A stretch of 64,000 nucleotides of DNA, taken from Vitis vinifera. Lineage: Eukaryota > Streptophyta > Magnoliopsida > Vitales > Vitaceae. The number at the start of each line of letters is the position of its first letter. The stretch's first letter is position 1. The notes beneath the pieces were generated by a model. It was not told the DNA's origin. It did no database searches and saw only the letters and a list, made by a program, of their open reading frames with translations. Shown in pieces: positions 25,993 through 59,289 of this stretch. Location of the stretch: the NCBI RefSeq assembly GCF_030704535.1, contig NC_081810.1, positions 8,876,501 through 8,940,500 on the forward strand, in the 5' to 3' direction. The position numbers and the translations under genes were made by a program.

Positions 25993-28521
25993 TGTGGACC
26001 CCGCATTTCGATTGCGCTATGCGTTTCCCACTCGATGGCGAGCTCGAATTTTAATTTGAAAAATTGATTTATATTGATTATGAAAATGACTTGGAGTCGC
26101 CACTTATTTTTGTTTTATTTTTAAAGGGTAAACAAAATAAGAAAGAAAAACCCTAAGTGTGACTCCTTATTTTGGAAAAGGTGGTCTGTGAAAAACCAGA
26201 TCGGGTTCGGGGGTCAGGTTACTTATCAGGAAGGTACGGTAAAAACCGTAGCACCCTTCTAAGTCCCTAAAAATGGGTCTCTACTAATAAAATGAAGCAA
26301 TCATGGCAATTGATGAGGAAATCAATGAATACTCAGAGTGATCATGCACACGTGAGAATTTAAACATGCATATCGAAAATGACTAGAGCGGATGTAGATG
26401 CGTACCTGGGCAGTGATCCATGAAGCGCTATCAAGAAGTGACGTTAGTGCACAATTAAGAAATAATAGCATGCACGTCGTAGAGCAGAATAAATAAATAG
26501 CGCGTGACAAACAAATCAATCAATCATAAAATCACGTATGTGGGGCCCCCACCAAAGCCCGATTGATCTTGCACGAATTAATCTCACAAATTCCATTGTT
26601 CTGAAATTATGAAAATGACATTCACGCTTATATAAAATTAAGAGAAAAAGAAGATTATTTGAAAACCAAAGTGGAATTAAAACTATTTGAGAGAAAATTA
26701 GATTTTTGAAATTTAATTGAAAAATTGGAATCTCGAAGATCACTAGAAAATTGGAGTTTTAGAGTTTATTTGGAAATTAGATTTTTAGTGATTGAATGTG
26801 AGAATGAGAATTTTTAGAAAATGAATTTGAAAGAGGTTAGAATTTCAGAGAACTAAATTTGGGAATTGGAATTTTGAAGAATTATTTAAAGATGGAATGT
26901 CGGAAAATTAAATTTCGAAAAGTGGAAACCCGAAAAATTATTTTAAGGATGGAACGCCGGAAAATTAAATTTCGAAAAGTGAAAACCCGAAAAATTATTT
27001 TAAGGATGAAATATCGGAAAATTAAATTTCGAAAAGTGGAAACCCGAAAAATTATTTTAAGGATGGAACGCCGGAAAATTAAATTTCGAAAAGTGAAAAC
27101 CCGAAAAATTATTTTAAGGATGGAATATCGGAAAATTAAATTTCGAAAACCCGGAATATTTAGAGAATTACTTTGATATCCAAAACGTGAAGAAATAATA
27201 AAAGAAATGTGAATTGTGGTCATCTTTAAGTGCACGTCTCCAGTGTAATGCCCATAAACCCATTTTACATATTTTATTTTATTTTTTACCACCTGAGCAA
27301 ACAACTTTTGCATGAAGATTGATGAGTGGGTATTGAAGAATGATGACATGGGCAAGGTAATGGAATCAGCCACTAGCAGGAAATAAATAAAAAATGAAAA
27401 TCCTACAGACCCATTTAATTCGACATCAAACCAGAAAGCAAAACCATGCATTAAACCCTACTCACCACCTGCATCCTCCTCCTTGGATCCTTTTAATCGC
27501 CTTTTCATCCACAAGGATAGAACCAAACCAGTCTCATTCTCATTGAGGTCCAAAACAGAGCATCCATGAACACAGTCCGGTTAACAAACTCCTGCTTCAT
27601 TTGAACCAATGCATGGCTCCAGCTATTTTATCAATTACAAGAAGCCAAACTCCATTTCTGGGACCTTCACTCGTAGAAGGAAACCTCAAGTGTGGGAGCC
27701 AAAAACAGAGATTCGGATGGAAACACCCACACACATAATAGGGAAAAGGAAGCAGAGAATACAATGGAATGAAGCTTTAAAAAAGGATAAACAAAGACCA
27801 AACACCCAACAAATATGAAGAAACCTATTTCATTTTTCTTTATCCGTGGGTTTGAAGGTCGATGGATTAAACTAAGAAGACATCTTAAGAGACAAAATAA
27901 ATCCAAGATACAAGAAAGTTTTCAAATATCTAACAACCAAACCAAGCACAGTCAGGTTATCCTTGAATGAAACCAGAGAAATAGAGAATGGAACCACAAT
28001 AACCAAATCAAAACAACCTCACAAACAATGCAAGATGATCACATGAACCAGAAAATAGAGAAGCCTGATGATTATTAATAGCCTATGAACCCAAAGAATC
28101 TTACCTAGTCGTGCTCCCCTCAAGTAGAAATTTGATTGGCTTCAAACCAACCTTCTCTGCTCAGTTCTGGCTCCCTAAAAAATCCCTCCAAACGGCAGCC
28201 AATAGCACCACTCCCTCCCACAGTTTGCTGCTCTTAGCTCTACAAATACTCTCTCTCTCTAATGAAAACCCCCCTCCCAATCTCTCCTACTCTCTGCTTT
28301 TTTCTTTTTTTTTTTCTAGCCGTCGCCTACCTTCTCGGGCAAGCCATTACCTGCTTCCCTGTTCATCTCTCAGCCGGTATGGGCTCCTCCAACTCCAGCA
28401 TGGCCTCTGCCACGTCTCTTTCTCCCCTCCCATCTGGTGGTCCCCCCTTTGTTTAAAAGAGAAATACCCAGAAGAGAGAAAAAAACTCTCCCCCCGGGCC
28501 CCTCATAAAAGGGGGTCTACA
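25993..28521. mobile_element. Solo LTR of an LTR retrotransposon, 2529 bp
   Basis: The unit starts TGTGGACCCC and ends GGGGTCTACA, imperfect terminal inverses of the TG...CA type. It is flanked on both sides by the 5-bp duplication TGATG (25988-25992 and 28522-28526). No primer-binding site, gag-pol or second LTR lies alongside, so it is best read as a solo LTR left by recombination between two LTRs. The length suits large gypsy-type LTRs; that assignment is inference. Open frames inside it (26859-27176 plus, 26882-27451 minus, 28111-28524 plus) come from repeat and low-complexity sequence. The last 300 bp are CT-rich. Confidence 0.8.
26887..27152 (+). repeat. Tandem array, 57-bp unit, about five copies, in the solo LTR
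   Basis: The unit reads GGAAAATTAAATTTCGAAAA, then GTGGAAACCCGAAAAATTAT and TTTAAGGATGGAA. Successive copies alternate between two variants (GTGGAAACC then GTGAAAACC; ATGTCGG or ATATCGG then ACGCCGG), so a 114-bp dimer appears to have been copied. Because 57 is a multiple of three, the array produces an artificial repeated reading frame on both strands. Confidence 0.85.
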
Positions 28522-28526
28522 TGATG

Positions 28527-30950
28527 TTTGACCAAACGAACCCAAATTGTGCATAATGACTAATTTGACTTTCCAACTCCTATAAAAATAAAATAAAAAA
28601 AAAAAAAAATCCTCCAAATTTCATTCTTTTGTAAACTTAATATCGTAATTTAAAAAAAAAATATATTTGAACCTTGGGGAGTGTTTTATAGTGTACATTG
28701 TTTCAAAACTTGTATATCATTAGTACACTATTAAATCTTAATTTATCTTGTATTATTTGAGCATAAATTTTATATTAGGGTTTTATGAGAATATTTTCTA
28801 TCATTTCCTATAAAGATTTTGAGAGGGAAATTTAAGTGTCGAGGTATCACTTAGGGATTTTGGGTATCACTTAAAGGATTGTTTAAAACTATGTATATTT
28901 TGAGGATTGTAAAAGTTGTTTGGAACCATTAGTTCAAGAGGGTTCATTTGAACCATAATCAAATTGTAAAATTTAGAGGTTTAGGTTATAAGCTTTGAAA
29001 TAGTGGATCCTTATTCGGTTAAGAGTTTGAGAAGAGTAGATGTAAGTTAAGTTGTACTAAACCAACATAAAAACGAGTATTTACATTTTCTTTTATCCAT
29101 TCTCTTTATTTTATATACGATTACTTTTCATTGTATTTATTTCATATTTGTATATAATTATCTTTTATATTCACATAATTTGAATTTTATCTATATAGTA
29201 AAGGAAAACAAAAATATAGAGAATAGTAATAAAGTAGAAAAAAATCTTAATAATTATGAATATTATTAATTTAAAAAAATCTAAATGTTTAATATTATTA
29301 CTAGACTTTTATATTGCTTAATAATCATAACGCTAATTCGACATTAAAAGATGATAATCAAAATAATTGTAAGTATTTTTTATTTTTTTTTAAAAAAAGA
29401 AAGAAAAAAGATAAAAATAGAGACATGCAAACAATAGGTTTGGCAATTAATTATGTCCATTTTTTCATACTTCAATATACTAATTCCAAAGTTTTCTTTA
29501 ACTAAAGTCTTCAATGCTTTACACTTGATTCAAATATGTAATATCTTTACAATTCCTTCAAGTGATTTGTCATGTTTGAAAAAAAGTTTTCATATTTTAT
29601 AAGTTCAAAACACTTAAATGGTGAGGTTTTTTGTTTACAAATTGAGACTTAGTACGATGAAAAAATACGATTAGCAAAAGAAAGGATGGTGCAAGAAAAG
29701 AGACCTTTGCAAGCTCTTTAATTAGTTTGTATGATGATTGTTGAATGTTGGTGAAACCATAATTGTTCAATTTATTTATTTTTTGTTTGTCAAGAAAAGA
29801 GACCTTTGCAAGCTCTTTAATTAGTTTGTATAATGATTGTTGAATGTTGGTGAAACCATAATTGTTCAATTTATTTTTTTTTTGTTCGTTAGTTTTTGTT
29901 TTGATTTTAGATTTTTTCCCATACTTGAAACTAGTCACGGGCCATAGTTTCGAGTCAACTCATTGACTAGATGATAAATCAAAGAACTAGTGATTTGGTT
30001 AAAAATATATATGGAGATGACCAATGGATTGTGAAAATCTTGAATGATATTTGATTAGTTGAGGTAAAACCTTAACCACTTCAATACAACACCGAGGGTT
30101 ACTGTTTGAAAAGTTTGCACAACACAACTCAACTCAACTAATTGAGATGAAACTCGATTAGTTGAGCTTTGCCCTTACAAAAATACTAAATCGATTGATC
30201 GTTACTTTTTACACTTTTTTAATTTTGAAAATTTTCAACTTTTAAGCTCAAAAACACTTAGGGAACAATCAATATATATTCCTATAAATTTAAAGAAATC
30301 CATTTAAAGATAAAACAATGAACCAATATTGGTATTTTGTCATCAAGTTTTTTTAAGTGTTTGAGTCAATTTAAAAACCAATTAGATAATGTTTTCCCGC
30401 AATTATACCCCACTCATCATCCAATTATCCAAAATCTCCTAAATCAAATCATCTTCAACCTTGGTGGATTCTCCATGGAGCACAATCATAATTTCTTTCT
30501 TCCATTGTTAGAAGATTACCATATATTTAAATACCATATAAAGTTTTTAAAGTATTTTCTATCTTTTCAATTATTGTTAGAAGATTCTATTCAAACAACT
30601 TAAAATACCTCAAAATTGTTCTAAAATAACCTATTTTTAGAATAAATTATGAAAAATTATAGAAAAACTATTTTCTGTCCAAAATTCACCAAATGGATGC
30701 ACTATGGGAACGCAAGTACTTTGGAAGACCATTTCATGGGCCTCTCTCCCCGCTTGATCCAGTTATATTGCAAAATATGGGCTAACTTCAACGGGACCAA
30801 AATACTAACAGTTACGATGTTCAAAATGGCCCAAAATTTTCAGGCCCATTTCTTTCAGCCCACAAAGTTGCTGAGACAGAGGTATCATATACTTGATATA
30901 GTTTCAGGCTTTCACCATCATCCTTAGCTCAGATTAGCACGAAGCCACGA
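28527..30950. other. AT-rich intergenic DNA upstream of the helicase gene
   Basis: No gene is supported. A 99-bp tandem duplication lies at 29692-29889. AACTCAACTAATTGAG-type words near 30130-30170 also occur near 25800-25900 and may be a dispersed repeat. The last 60 bp before the helicase start are CT-rich, as in many plant leader sequences, and no clear TATA box was seen. Confidence 0.4.
29692..29889 (+). repeat. Tandem duplication, period 99 bp
   Basis: CAAGAAAAGAGACCTTTGCA...AATTGTTCAATTTATT is present at 29692-29790 and repeated at 29791-29889 with only a few changes (for example TATGATGATT against TATAATGATT). Confidence 0.85.
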
Positions 30951-31020
30951 GCCCTTCCCTCGGCTGCTCACACGCACTCTCTCTGTCAATATACGTTTCC
31001 TTCTCTCTCGGTCTCAAGCA

Positions 31021-52101
<21,081 letters not shown>

Positions 52102-53166
52102 TATAAAAAGGTCTCCCATTTGGTACTTCTTGTTACAAAAGATGGCTAATGATCCTATGTCTTAAGTATCCAAGATAGCAAGGTCCGGAACATCTTTTTG
52201 TTTGCGAAGTTAGTTTTTTCTAGTTTGACACATTCATGCCCTTGTGCCTGCCTGTGGTTTGCATGACATTGCCTCGTTATATTGATGAGGGTAATATGCA
52301 TATTTGTAGGTGTTGCTTGGGGTACAAGGTGATGTCAATGATGATGAACTTTTTGTAAGTTTGTTTTTACACAATTAATGTAGTTAGCTCATGTAACTGG
52401 GACTGGTTATTACTTAATAGATGTTTTTAAAGTTTGTAGGACTGGTTATTATTATCAGCATGTTTCACAAATTGCAGTTAGTTTTCTTAAAGTCTTGTGC
52501 ATTGCCAAGAAATGGTTTGAGAGTCGATCACTTAAAATCTTTCAATTTGGTGTCAATACACATTAATTTGGTTCTGGGGGAATCGCTTTGATGCTGGCTG
52601 AACAGCCGAAAGGTGATGAAGAAAAGCCTATTCAGACACACGCGATGCCGGGGTGGGGGTGGGGAGGCGTGTTGGCAATGCCGAGAATTTATTCAGATTA
52701 GCAAGCTCAGGCGCAACATTTACAAGCCATGGTGTTCATGTGGAGGTTTGGGGTTGAGTTTGGCTTTGGTCTTGATATTCAGCTCAGGTTGAGCTCGTAA
52801 ATCTGGCACGGATGCAGAGGAAGGTTAACCTTTATGCTTGTTTTAAGCAACGACTGAACTGGGAAAAAGAAAATTTATGATATTTGGTCGATTTAATGCC
52901 AATTGAGAATTAAGAAGAGCTTGTGTTTCATGGTTTTGAAGGGAAAAAGAGATCTGTGCCACAAATGGACTTTTGAATATGAGATGCATGAACCTCGAAA
53001 GGCTAATTCTTATTTCACCTATTTAATCAAGGGATTAAGTACTCTTGTTGGGAGTTGGGACGCTACTGGTAAATTCAATCTTTTCACTGTAACCATTCTC
53101 TAATTTTAAGAAATTGCTTCGTTTCTTTTTTAATTATAAATGTAGAAGTACCCATCTTAACAACAA
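52102..53166. other. Helicase 3' UTR and short intergenic region
   Basis: The sequence after the helicase stop is non-coding. The open frame at 52903-53103 has no domain or splice context. The helicase poly(A) site probably lies within the first 300-400 bp but cannot be placed. Confidence 0.4.
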
Positions 53167-53239
53167 GCGCCTGTAGCTCAGTGGATAGAGCGTCTGTTTC
53201 CTAAGCAGAAGGTCATAGGTTCGACCCCTATCTGGCGCG
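53167..53239 (+). tRNA. tRNA-Arg (anticodon CCT)
   Basis: A complete 73-nt cloverleaf: acceptor GCGCCTG/CTGGCGC, D-arm with box A TAGCTCAGTGGATAGAGCG, anticodon stem TCTGT/GCAGA with loop TTCCTAA (anticodon CCT at 53200-53202), and T-arm ATAGG/CCTAT with box B GGTTCGACCCC. The discriminator base is G. Position 6-67 is a T-T mismatch, which I believe is usual for the plant gene. No intron. T-rich runs follow at once (TTTTATTTTATTTTTT), serving as the pol III terminator. Confidence 0.96.
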
Positions 53240-54163
53240 TTTTATTTTATTTTTTCCATATATTGCTTCGCCGTGAGATTAGCTCATTACTTTTGGTTTT
53301 TGGGTTCCAAAGCAACTTTTTAGTACATTATAAGATAGTTTGTTACTTTATACCTTTTAGCAGGTAAATTCAAATTATAAAAACTTAGAGAAAAAAACTA
53401 ATAATAATATTACTTTTTTAGAGAAAAAAAACTTAACAGACCATTTTTTCAAAGATAGAAAATATTTAAGAATTTATGCTATACTTAATTTTAAAAAAGT
53501 ATATAAAGAAAGGAATGAAATATTAAGGATTTTTTTTCGATTTATTATAAAAAAGGAAAAGAAAAAATGTAATTAAAATTTTATATAATTTTAAATTATT
53601 TAATTTTTTCCTAGAAGAAGAAATTTAAATAAATATATAAAAATAATTTATTAACTTAAATTTATTTATTTTTATTTTTTTTTTCTATTTTTTTTTCTCA
53701 CTTTCTCGTCGTCCCCCCACCTCAAATTCTACCGTAACCAAACACAAGGTGTGATTTAGGACTTTTCTTTTACCTTTCAAAAGTCAATTTAAATTGACCA
53801 TTCCCAGGATTGCCAACTGCCATTACTCTTCCTTTCTTTACTTTAAAAATTTTTGAACTCTGATTTCTAAGATCGTCTTTGTTTCTTTCAAGCCTTAGGA
53901 ACCACAATAAAGGCTTTAAATTCACATCTTCCTTTATTTTAACTCACACCCACAGAGGGTCAAGCACATTGAAAGCCTCGACTAACTGAGCTGAGGCAGA
54001 AGATAATTTATTTCCAGCATTTCTCCATCAATACCTAAAGTTGCCAGCAACTTTTGGGCTCTTCAACCACAAAGCAATCCAAGTAAGGCCTATGTGAAAC
54101 TTCAGGGTAACTTAACCTTCACCATCCAGACAATACATACATTATCCAAGCTCACATACCAGA
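53240..54163. other. AT-rich intergenic DNA and 3' UTR of the NET4-type gene
   Basis: From 53330 to 53700 the sequence is very AT-rich without coding potential. The 3' UTR of the minus-strand NET4-type gene should occupy roughly the last 200-300 bp before 54164. Confidence 0.4.
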
Positions 54164-57100
54164 TTAGGATGTTAAAACTGCAGGCCGCTTGTGGACTGTA
54201 AAAGCTTGGCGAAGCCGATTGTAGTCATTCCTGTAATGTTCAAGGGAGAAACAAAGCTGGCGAATCGCCTCCCTCTTCTCTTCTGCTGCTTCTGAGACTA
54301 AACCCTTTTGCCTCTCAACCTCCTCCTCCAGTTGCTTAGCTTTTGATCTCAGCTCCTCTACCAGTCTACGTGCATCTCCAGCTCCAGCGACCAGCTCTGC
54401 TTGTTCTATTCGTAGTTGGTGCAAATACTTATCCATTTGAATTTTCTGATCATCTCTGGAACTTAGTTCAGAGATAAGTGCATGAACTCTTGCACTGAGC
54501 TCATCTCTTTCCGACATTAAAGTGTCATGTTTCAAGTTTAGTGCGTCTAGGCTTTTATTCAGGTCGTTGATGCGATCACCACTCTCAGCAGTGTCTGCCT
54601 TTAACTGCTCGATTTCGGTCTTCCATAACTTTTCCTGTTCTTCAAGGCGAGCTTTGGTTTCTCTTTTTTCGGCATCTACTTGCTTGATCTCCTCCTCTAA
54701 AGACTGGCAGCGTAGTTCCCATTCTTTTAGCTTCTCCTCCAAATGAGACTGGTCGTCTAAGAGTTTTGAAATTTTGGCCATTAGTAGTGATTTTTCGAGC
54801 TCAAAATTATGGTCAGCATCAGAGATGACTTCTTTTAATTCCCTGATCTCATGTTCCCGATCTGATAAACTAGTTTTGTACCTCCCAACCCTTTCCTGAA
54901 GCTTGGAGACCTCCCTTTTCTCTCTATCGAGCTTGGCTTTCCACATAGCAATGTCTTTATGAGTCAATTCAAGCTGTTCCTGCATATGGCTGATACTTTC
55001 AGAGGATCCTCTACTTGCAAGTTCATCTATCAAAGTTGCAATTTCTTTCTCTGAACCCTGAAGCCTTTCTTTTGTGATTCTCAGCTCTTCCACTAGGCTT
55101 TGAATCTTAAGACCAGGGTCTGAGCAATCCACTTCCAACCCAACAGCCCCTTCTTCAAATTCTGATGCTTGTTTTTTTGCAAACTCCAGCTCGGATTCCT
55201 GCATCTTGATATCTCTAGGTGGTAATTCAACAAGCTCAGCCTGGAAATTATTTGTAAAGTTCAAGGGTCCATATTTCTGGAGCTCAGTTTTCAACCGAAC
55301 GATCTCTTCTTCTGAAAGCTGAATCTTTTCCTTAGCAGCCCTCAGCTCTTCTTCATATCCAGCAATTTTTCCAAGTAGATCTTCACAATTCCCATTTCCG
55401 GTTCCCCTCAATGACCTGTCTGCATTCTCTTCCTGTTGCATCTGTTGCTTTCCTGGCACGCCCAAGTAATTGTTGACAGAGGAATCATCAGATCCCGACT
55501 CGGAATCCGATAGTGAAGATGACTCATCTCCTTTGTTGTACAGATCAGAGCTGCTCCCACCTGAGCCGAGGAAGAAATCAAAACCAGCAGCTCGACGACC
55601 AGATTTACGTCGCCTCTCCCTTTGATCAGGAGAAGGACATGTAGAGGCTGGTTCAGAGCCAAGGTCAGAAATGCCTGAGCCCTGAGATTGGAGATCTGAT
55701 AGAATATTCTTCCTCAGTTCTCCTGTCACATGGTCATAACGCTCAGCCAGCGACCTGTAAATGCGGTAAAAGTCCTCAACGTGAGAGATCAATTCAGGTC
55801 TCTTCTGATAATACATCTCAGCCTTTTTTGCAAATGAATCCCCATCCTCTTCAATCAGCTTCAACATCCGTTTCACACTCTGGTCCATCTCTGAGGCCAA
55901 GTACCCTTTTATCAGTTTCTATTCAAAAACTGTTTTAAAATTTACACAGGGTAATTGGCAAAACATTATTTTGTCTCAACAATGAGACAATTAGGATTAA
56001 CAACAAATATCTATAGGTTTATCAGATTAATGTGTTGAGCAAGAGCAGTGGCAAAAATATCTACCATTATCCACTACTTGATCTTAAAAGTCTTAACACA
56101 AACCTTACTTCCGTTAGAACATCAACATCAAAACTTAAAGTTGATAAAAGATTGGACCTCACAACAAGGTTATCGGTATTCCTAGAAAGAACTGTCTACA
56201 TTACCCTGTCGATATTACAATGCATGTCTGAAATAGTAGGGAAAATAAATATAATAAAAAAAAAGATTGAACAACCTGCAGTACTTCAAGAGAAATGGCT
56301 AAGAGAATGGATTGAAATTTAATTTTAGCACAGATTGCAATCCACACAAGACACTATAATTAGGTCACTACAAAGTTTGAGGACCAGGACTATCAATTCA
56401 GGACATCCATCATAAGATGGTTTAAACCACCTAATCAAGGATATCCAGCTGATTAAGTCCTAAATACGATGGATCACTAACATTAAGGATTAAGCTCATT
56501 TGTATATATTTGCACTTCTACTATTTCCTAAAATATATGATGCATAAGGGGTGGCATGTGCCCTTCTTATGATCTCTTTGTATAGCATGCTCTGCAGTCA
56601 GGCATTAGAAAACTAACAAGAATAATAACAAATAGCAGTATTAGTTGCTCACCCTCAAGATTATCAGCGAGCCACTTGGAGTTTTTGGGACTGATATGAC
56701 TATCCCACCACCAGGAATGTGATTTCTTAGATTCTGTCCTCTTCAGATTCTTTTGTGACTTAACCTGAAATAAAAACAAATAAAAACCACAATATCATAC
56801 CAGACCTACAAAATAGCCAACATGCATTCAGATGTTCTTATTGTGAAAAAAATTAGGGGCAAGGGAAGCTTTCCAGGGTGTAGTTCAGCAGTAGTGAGAC
56901 CTTTAACAATGATCTGCCCATTATTTAAGTGGGAAGCCTTCCAGGGTGTAGTTCAGTGGTAGTGAGACCTCTAACAATGATCTCACCAGTATTTAAGTGG
57001 TGCGGATGGGTGCATATCACCCAGGGGGGATTTGCCTCGCAGGCACTTGGAATAAATGCCTCCCTGTTGGGGTGCATTCTCTGTTCTAAAATTTAATATA

Positions 57101-58287
57101 ACCACAGCCATAGAGTAATCAGCAAATTGTTACCATCTAAGGTTTAGGATTTAAGGATTAGGGTTGTAAGAGAGAAGAAGATTGCTAGTCATATCCTCAT
57201 TCACTGTGGGAAAGCAAGAGGACTGTGGCATCTTTTGTTTTCATCTTTTGGTATCTCTAGGATTCTCCTCAATTTAGTGAGAAAGGCTCTTTTGTGCTGG
57301 CATGAGAGTTCTTTGGGAAGAGAAGGAAAGTTTGGTGTTAGTTTTGGACCATATGGTGGGAATGTAATCATAGATCCTTTGATGGTGTGAAGCATTTGGA
57401 TCAGCCACTCAAAACACTCCCTCAATTATGCCCTCTTTCAATTGTCCCTTGACTCCCATCAGCCTCAACATGATAATCCTTGATCCTTGTTAGACTTCAT
57501 TGACTGGCTGGGCTTCAGGTAGTGTTTTGTTGATCGTCAATGCTGTTTTTGTTTCCTTTTGCAGCCCTTTGAATACCCTGTGTACTTGGGGTGCACCATT
57601 TCCTTCCATTAGGCGCTTTTATCAATATTGTTCTTACATGTGCATCAAAAGAAGTGGTTAATTTCCCTTTTCCTTCCCCTCTTTCCTTGTTGAAAAGAAA
57701 ACAAAGCATAAAGTGAAGGATGGGTGGAGCATAATGTATTCTTGCTGCATTATTGCCACATGATGACTGTTCATGTACTTGTCCTCTATTGTGAACTTTC
57801 CAGGATATAGCAACACACATTCTATTCAACTAATAGGTTACACAAATCCCTGTTTGTTGATTTATTGGATTTCATACTCTACATTCAAATTGTCAAATCC
57901 CATGGATTATTTTCATTTGTTGGGATAGTGAATTCTTGGATGACCACAAATTTATTTGCTCTATTTATTTATAATTCTAAATATACATACTTTCCCATGT
58001 AATAATAGTTTTAGGATGAGAGCACAAATCCAAAGAAGCATTATCAAAGGTTCATCCAAATTGAATGAGTAACCAAAATAATACTTATGAAATATATGTT
58101 GTTTTGCTTTCTTAATTACAGTCAAGGTAAACAATTTAAAGTGAGAAAGTGTATACTATAAAAATTTATGGAAAATACTTGAGGGAGATGCATAAATAAT
58201 TGTAGAAGAAATGGAAACAAGAGACAGAAGGAGCATACACATCCATATATCCCAATTAGTTCCTTTTCTTACCAAGGAAGAAGCCAT
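54164..58287 (-). CDS. NET4: NETWORKED family protein, NET4-type, 617 aa, three coding exons
   Basis: NET proteins are plant-specific actin-binding proteins that link actin to membranes; NET4 members act at the vacuole. Coding exons are 58273-58287 (MASSL), 56653-56764 and 54164-55890, with GT-AG sites and a total of 1854 nt. The NAB actin-binding domain spans about residues 10-95, with [24 protein letters not shown] and then, across the exon 2/3 junction, [29 protein letters not shown] and [18 protein letters not shown] Ser-rich linker with an acidic [14 protein letters not shown] segment follows. From about residue 190 to the end lies a long Glu/Lys/Leu-rich coiled coil. The 15-nt first coding exon was chosen because its ATG and donor keep phase. 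The 5' UTR starts near 60.12 kb. N-terminal NAB, NET4-like wording and length favour NET4 over NET1-3, but paralogue assignment is from memory. Confidence 0.9.
56868..57005 (+). repeat. 68-bp tandem duplication, possibly SINE-derived
   Basis: CCAGGGTGTAGTTCAGCAGT...AACAATGATCT...TATTTAAGTGG starts at 56873 and again at 56941. TGTAGTTCAGTGGTAG resembles box A of a tRNA gene, but no box B was found. It lies in the intron between coding exons 1 and 2 of the NET4-type gene. Confidence 0.5.
57150..57530 (+). pseudogene. LINE 3'-end relic in a NET4-type gene intron
   Basis: A zf-RVT-like C-terminus can be followed across frames: [23 protein letters not shown] near 57190-57255, then a tryptophan-containing [21 protein letters not shown] segment near 57340-57385, and DFIDWLGFR then stop near 57495-57520. 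The wording parallels the tail of the LINE at 38.5-38.85 kb, but copies differ and frames are broken. It is antisense to the host gene. Confidence 0.5.
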
Positions 58288-59289
58288 GCTGCTAAGTTGG
58301 TGAAGTTTGAGAGTTGATTTAGAGGGCTGGATCCAATAGACTCTCAGAGCTTTATTTTGCAATGTATCTGCAGCTAGGCTTCAATAACAATACTCAATCA
58401 GAGGCTAATATGCAACATCAGAACATCTATATTGAGATTATAAGTTTAAACTGGAAAATGATTTCAAATGGAAGGTTCATAAATGATGGCCACATAATTC
58501 AGAATGGGCTTGTATAACATAACTTTTTCATCTTTGATGTGCTAGGAAGAACCTAACCCTAAATGATTATTTCATACTTAACTGAACTACAGAACTTTAA
58601 TTTCAGTTTAAGCACAATGCACGTGAGTTCACAATTACTATTCCCACAAACTATATGAAAAGCCTGGCATGGTACCATCTAGCATCCTACTATTTTCAGA
58701 ACTGTCAATCTACAATAAAAAAGAGTGATTAAAAATCATCAAAGAAAGGCCTGAACAAGAAGTTTAATATTATCGAATCATCAACTTATTATAAGTTATT
58801 GAAAAAAAATAAACATTATAAACAAAAACTGAAATTGATAATAAAACCATCATGAAAAAGAATGGAAAACTTAGAACAACGAGTCGGTTCCAGAGGCAAA
58901 ACTTACATTGATACTTTTGTTGATAGCAGATTGAAAAATGTAAATCCAAGCTTCTCAGTTTATATCGACAAGGGGCTGATATCCGTTGAAGAAAGTGGCT
59001 GGATCCTTTTGGATTGGCGTCAGAATTAAGTCAATAACTACAGGTCGCCCAACCAACAACAGAAAGGTGTTAAAAAAAAGGGGGAAAAGAAATAGGCAAG
59101 AAAAAACCACCAACATGGAGCGTGACCCCACGCGCACAGAAAGCGCGCGGACTTGGCATTTCTCTGGGGATTAATTTCTGCCTGAACCTTGAAATTAAGA
59201 CAACTGTCCAGGCGAGAGCTCCAGCTATATACACGCGTTTCAAGCACAAAACACCGACCCAAAAATAAAAATAAAAGTCATATAAATTC

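Noticed and set aside
26882-27451. Long open frames on both strands with repeated KIKFRK- or FRNLIFR-type words
   Set aside because: They are translations of the 57-bp tandem array inside the solo LTR, whose period is a multiple of three. No start context, domain or splice signal supports a protein.
28111-28524. Pro/Ser-rich open frame of 137 codons
   Set aside because: It lies in the CT-rich end of the solo LTR and runs to the LTR boundary; low complexity explains it.
56868-57060. tRNA gene suggested by TAGTTCAGTGGTAG
   Set aside because: No cloverleaf or box B can be formed, and the motif is part of a 68-bp duplication.
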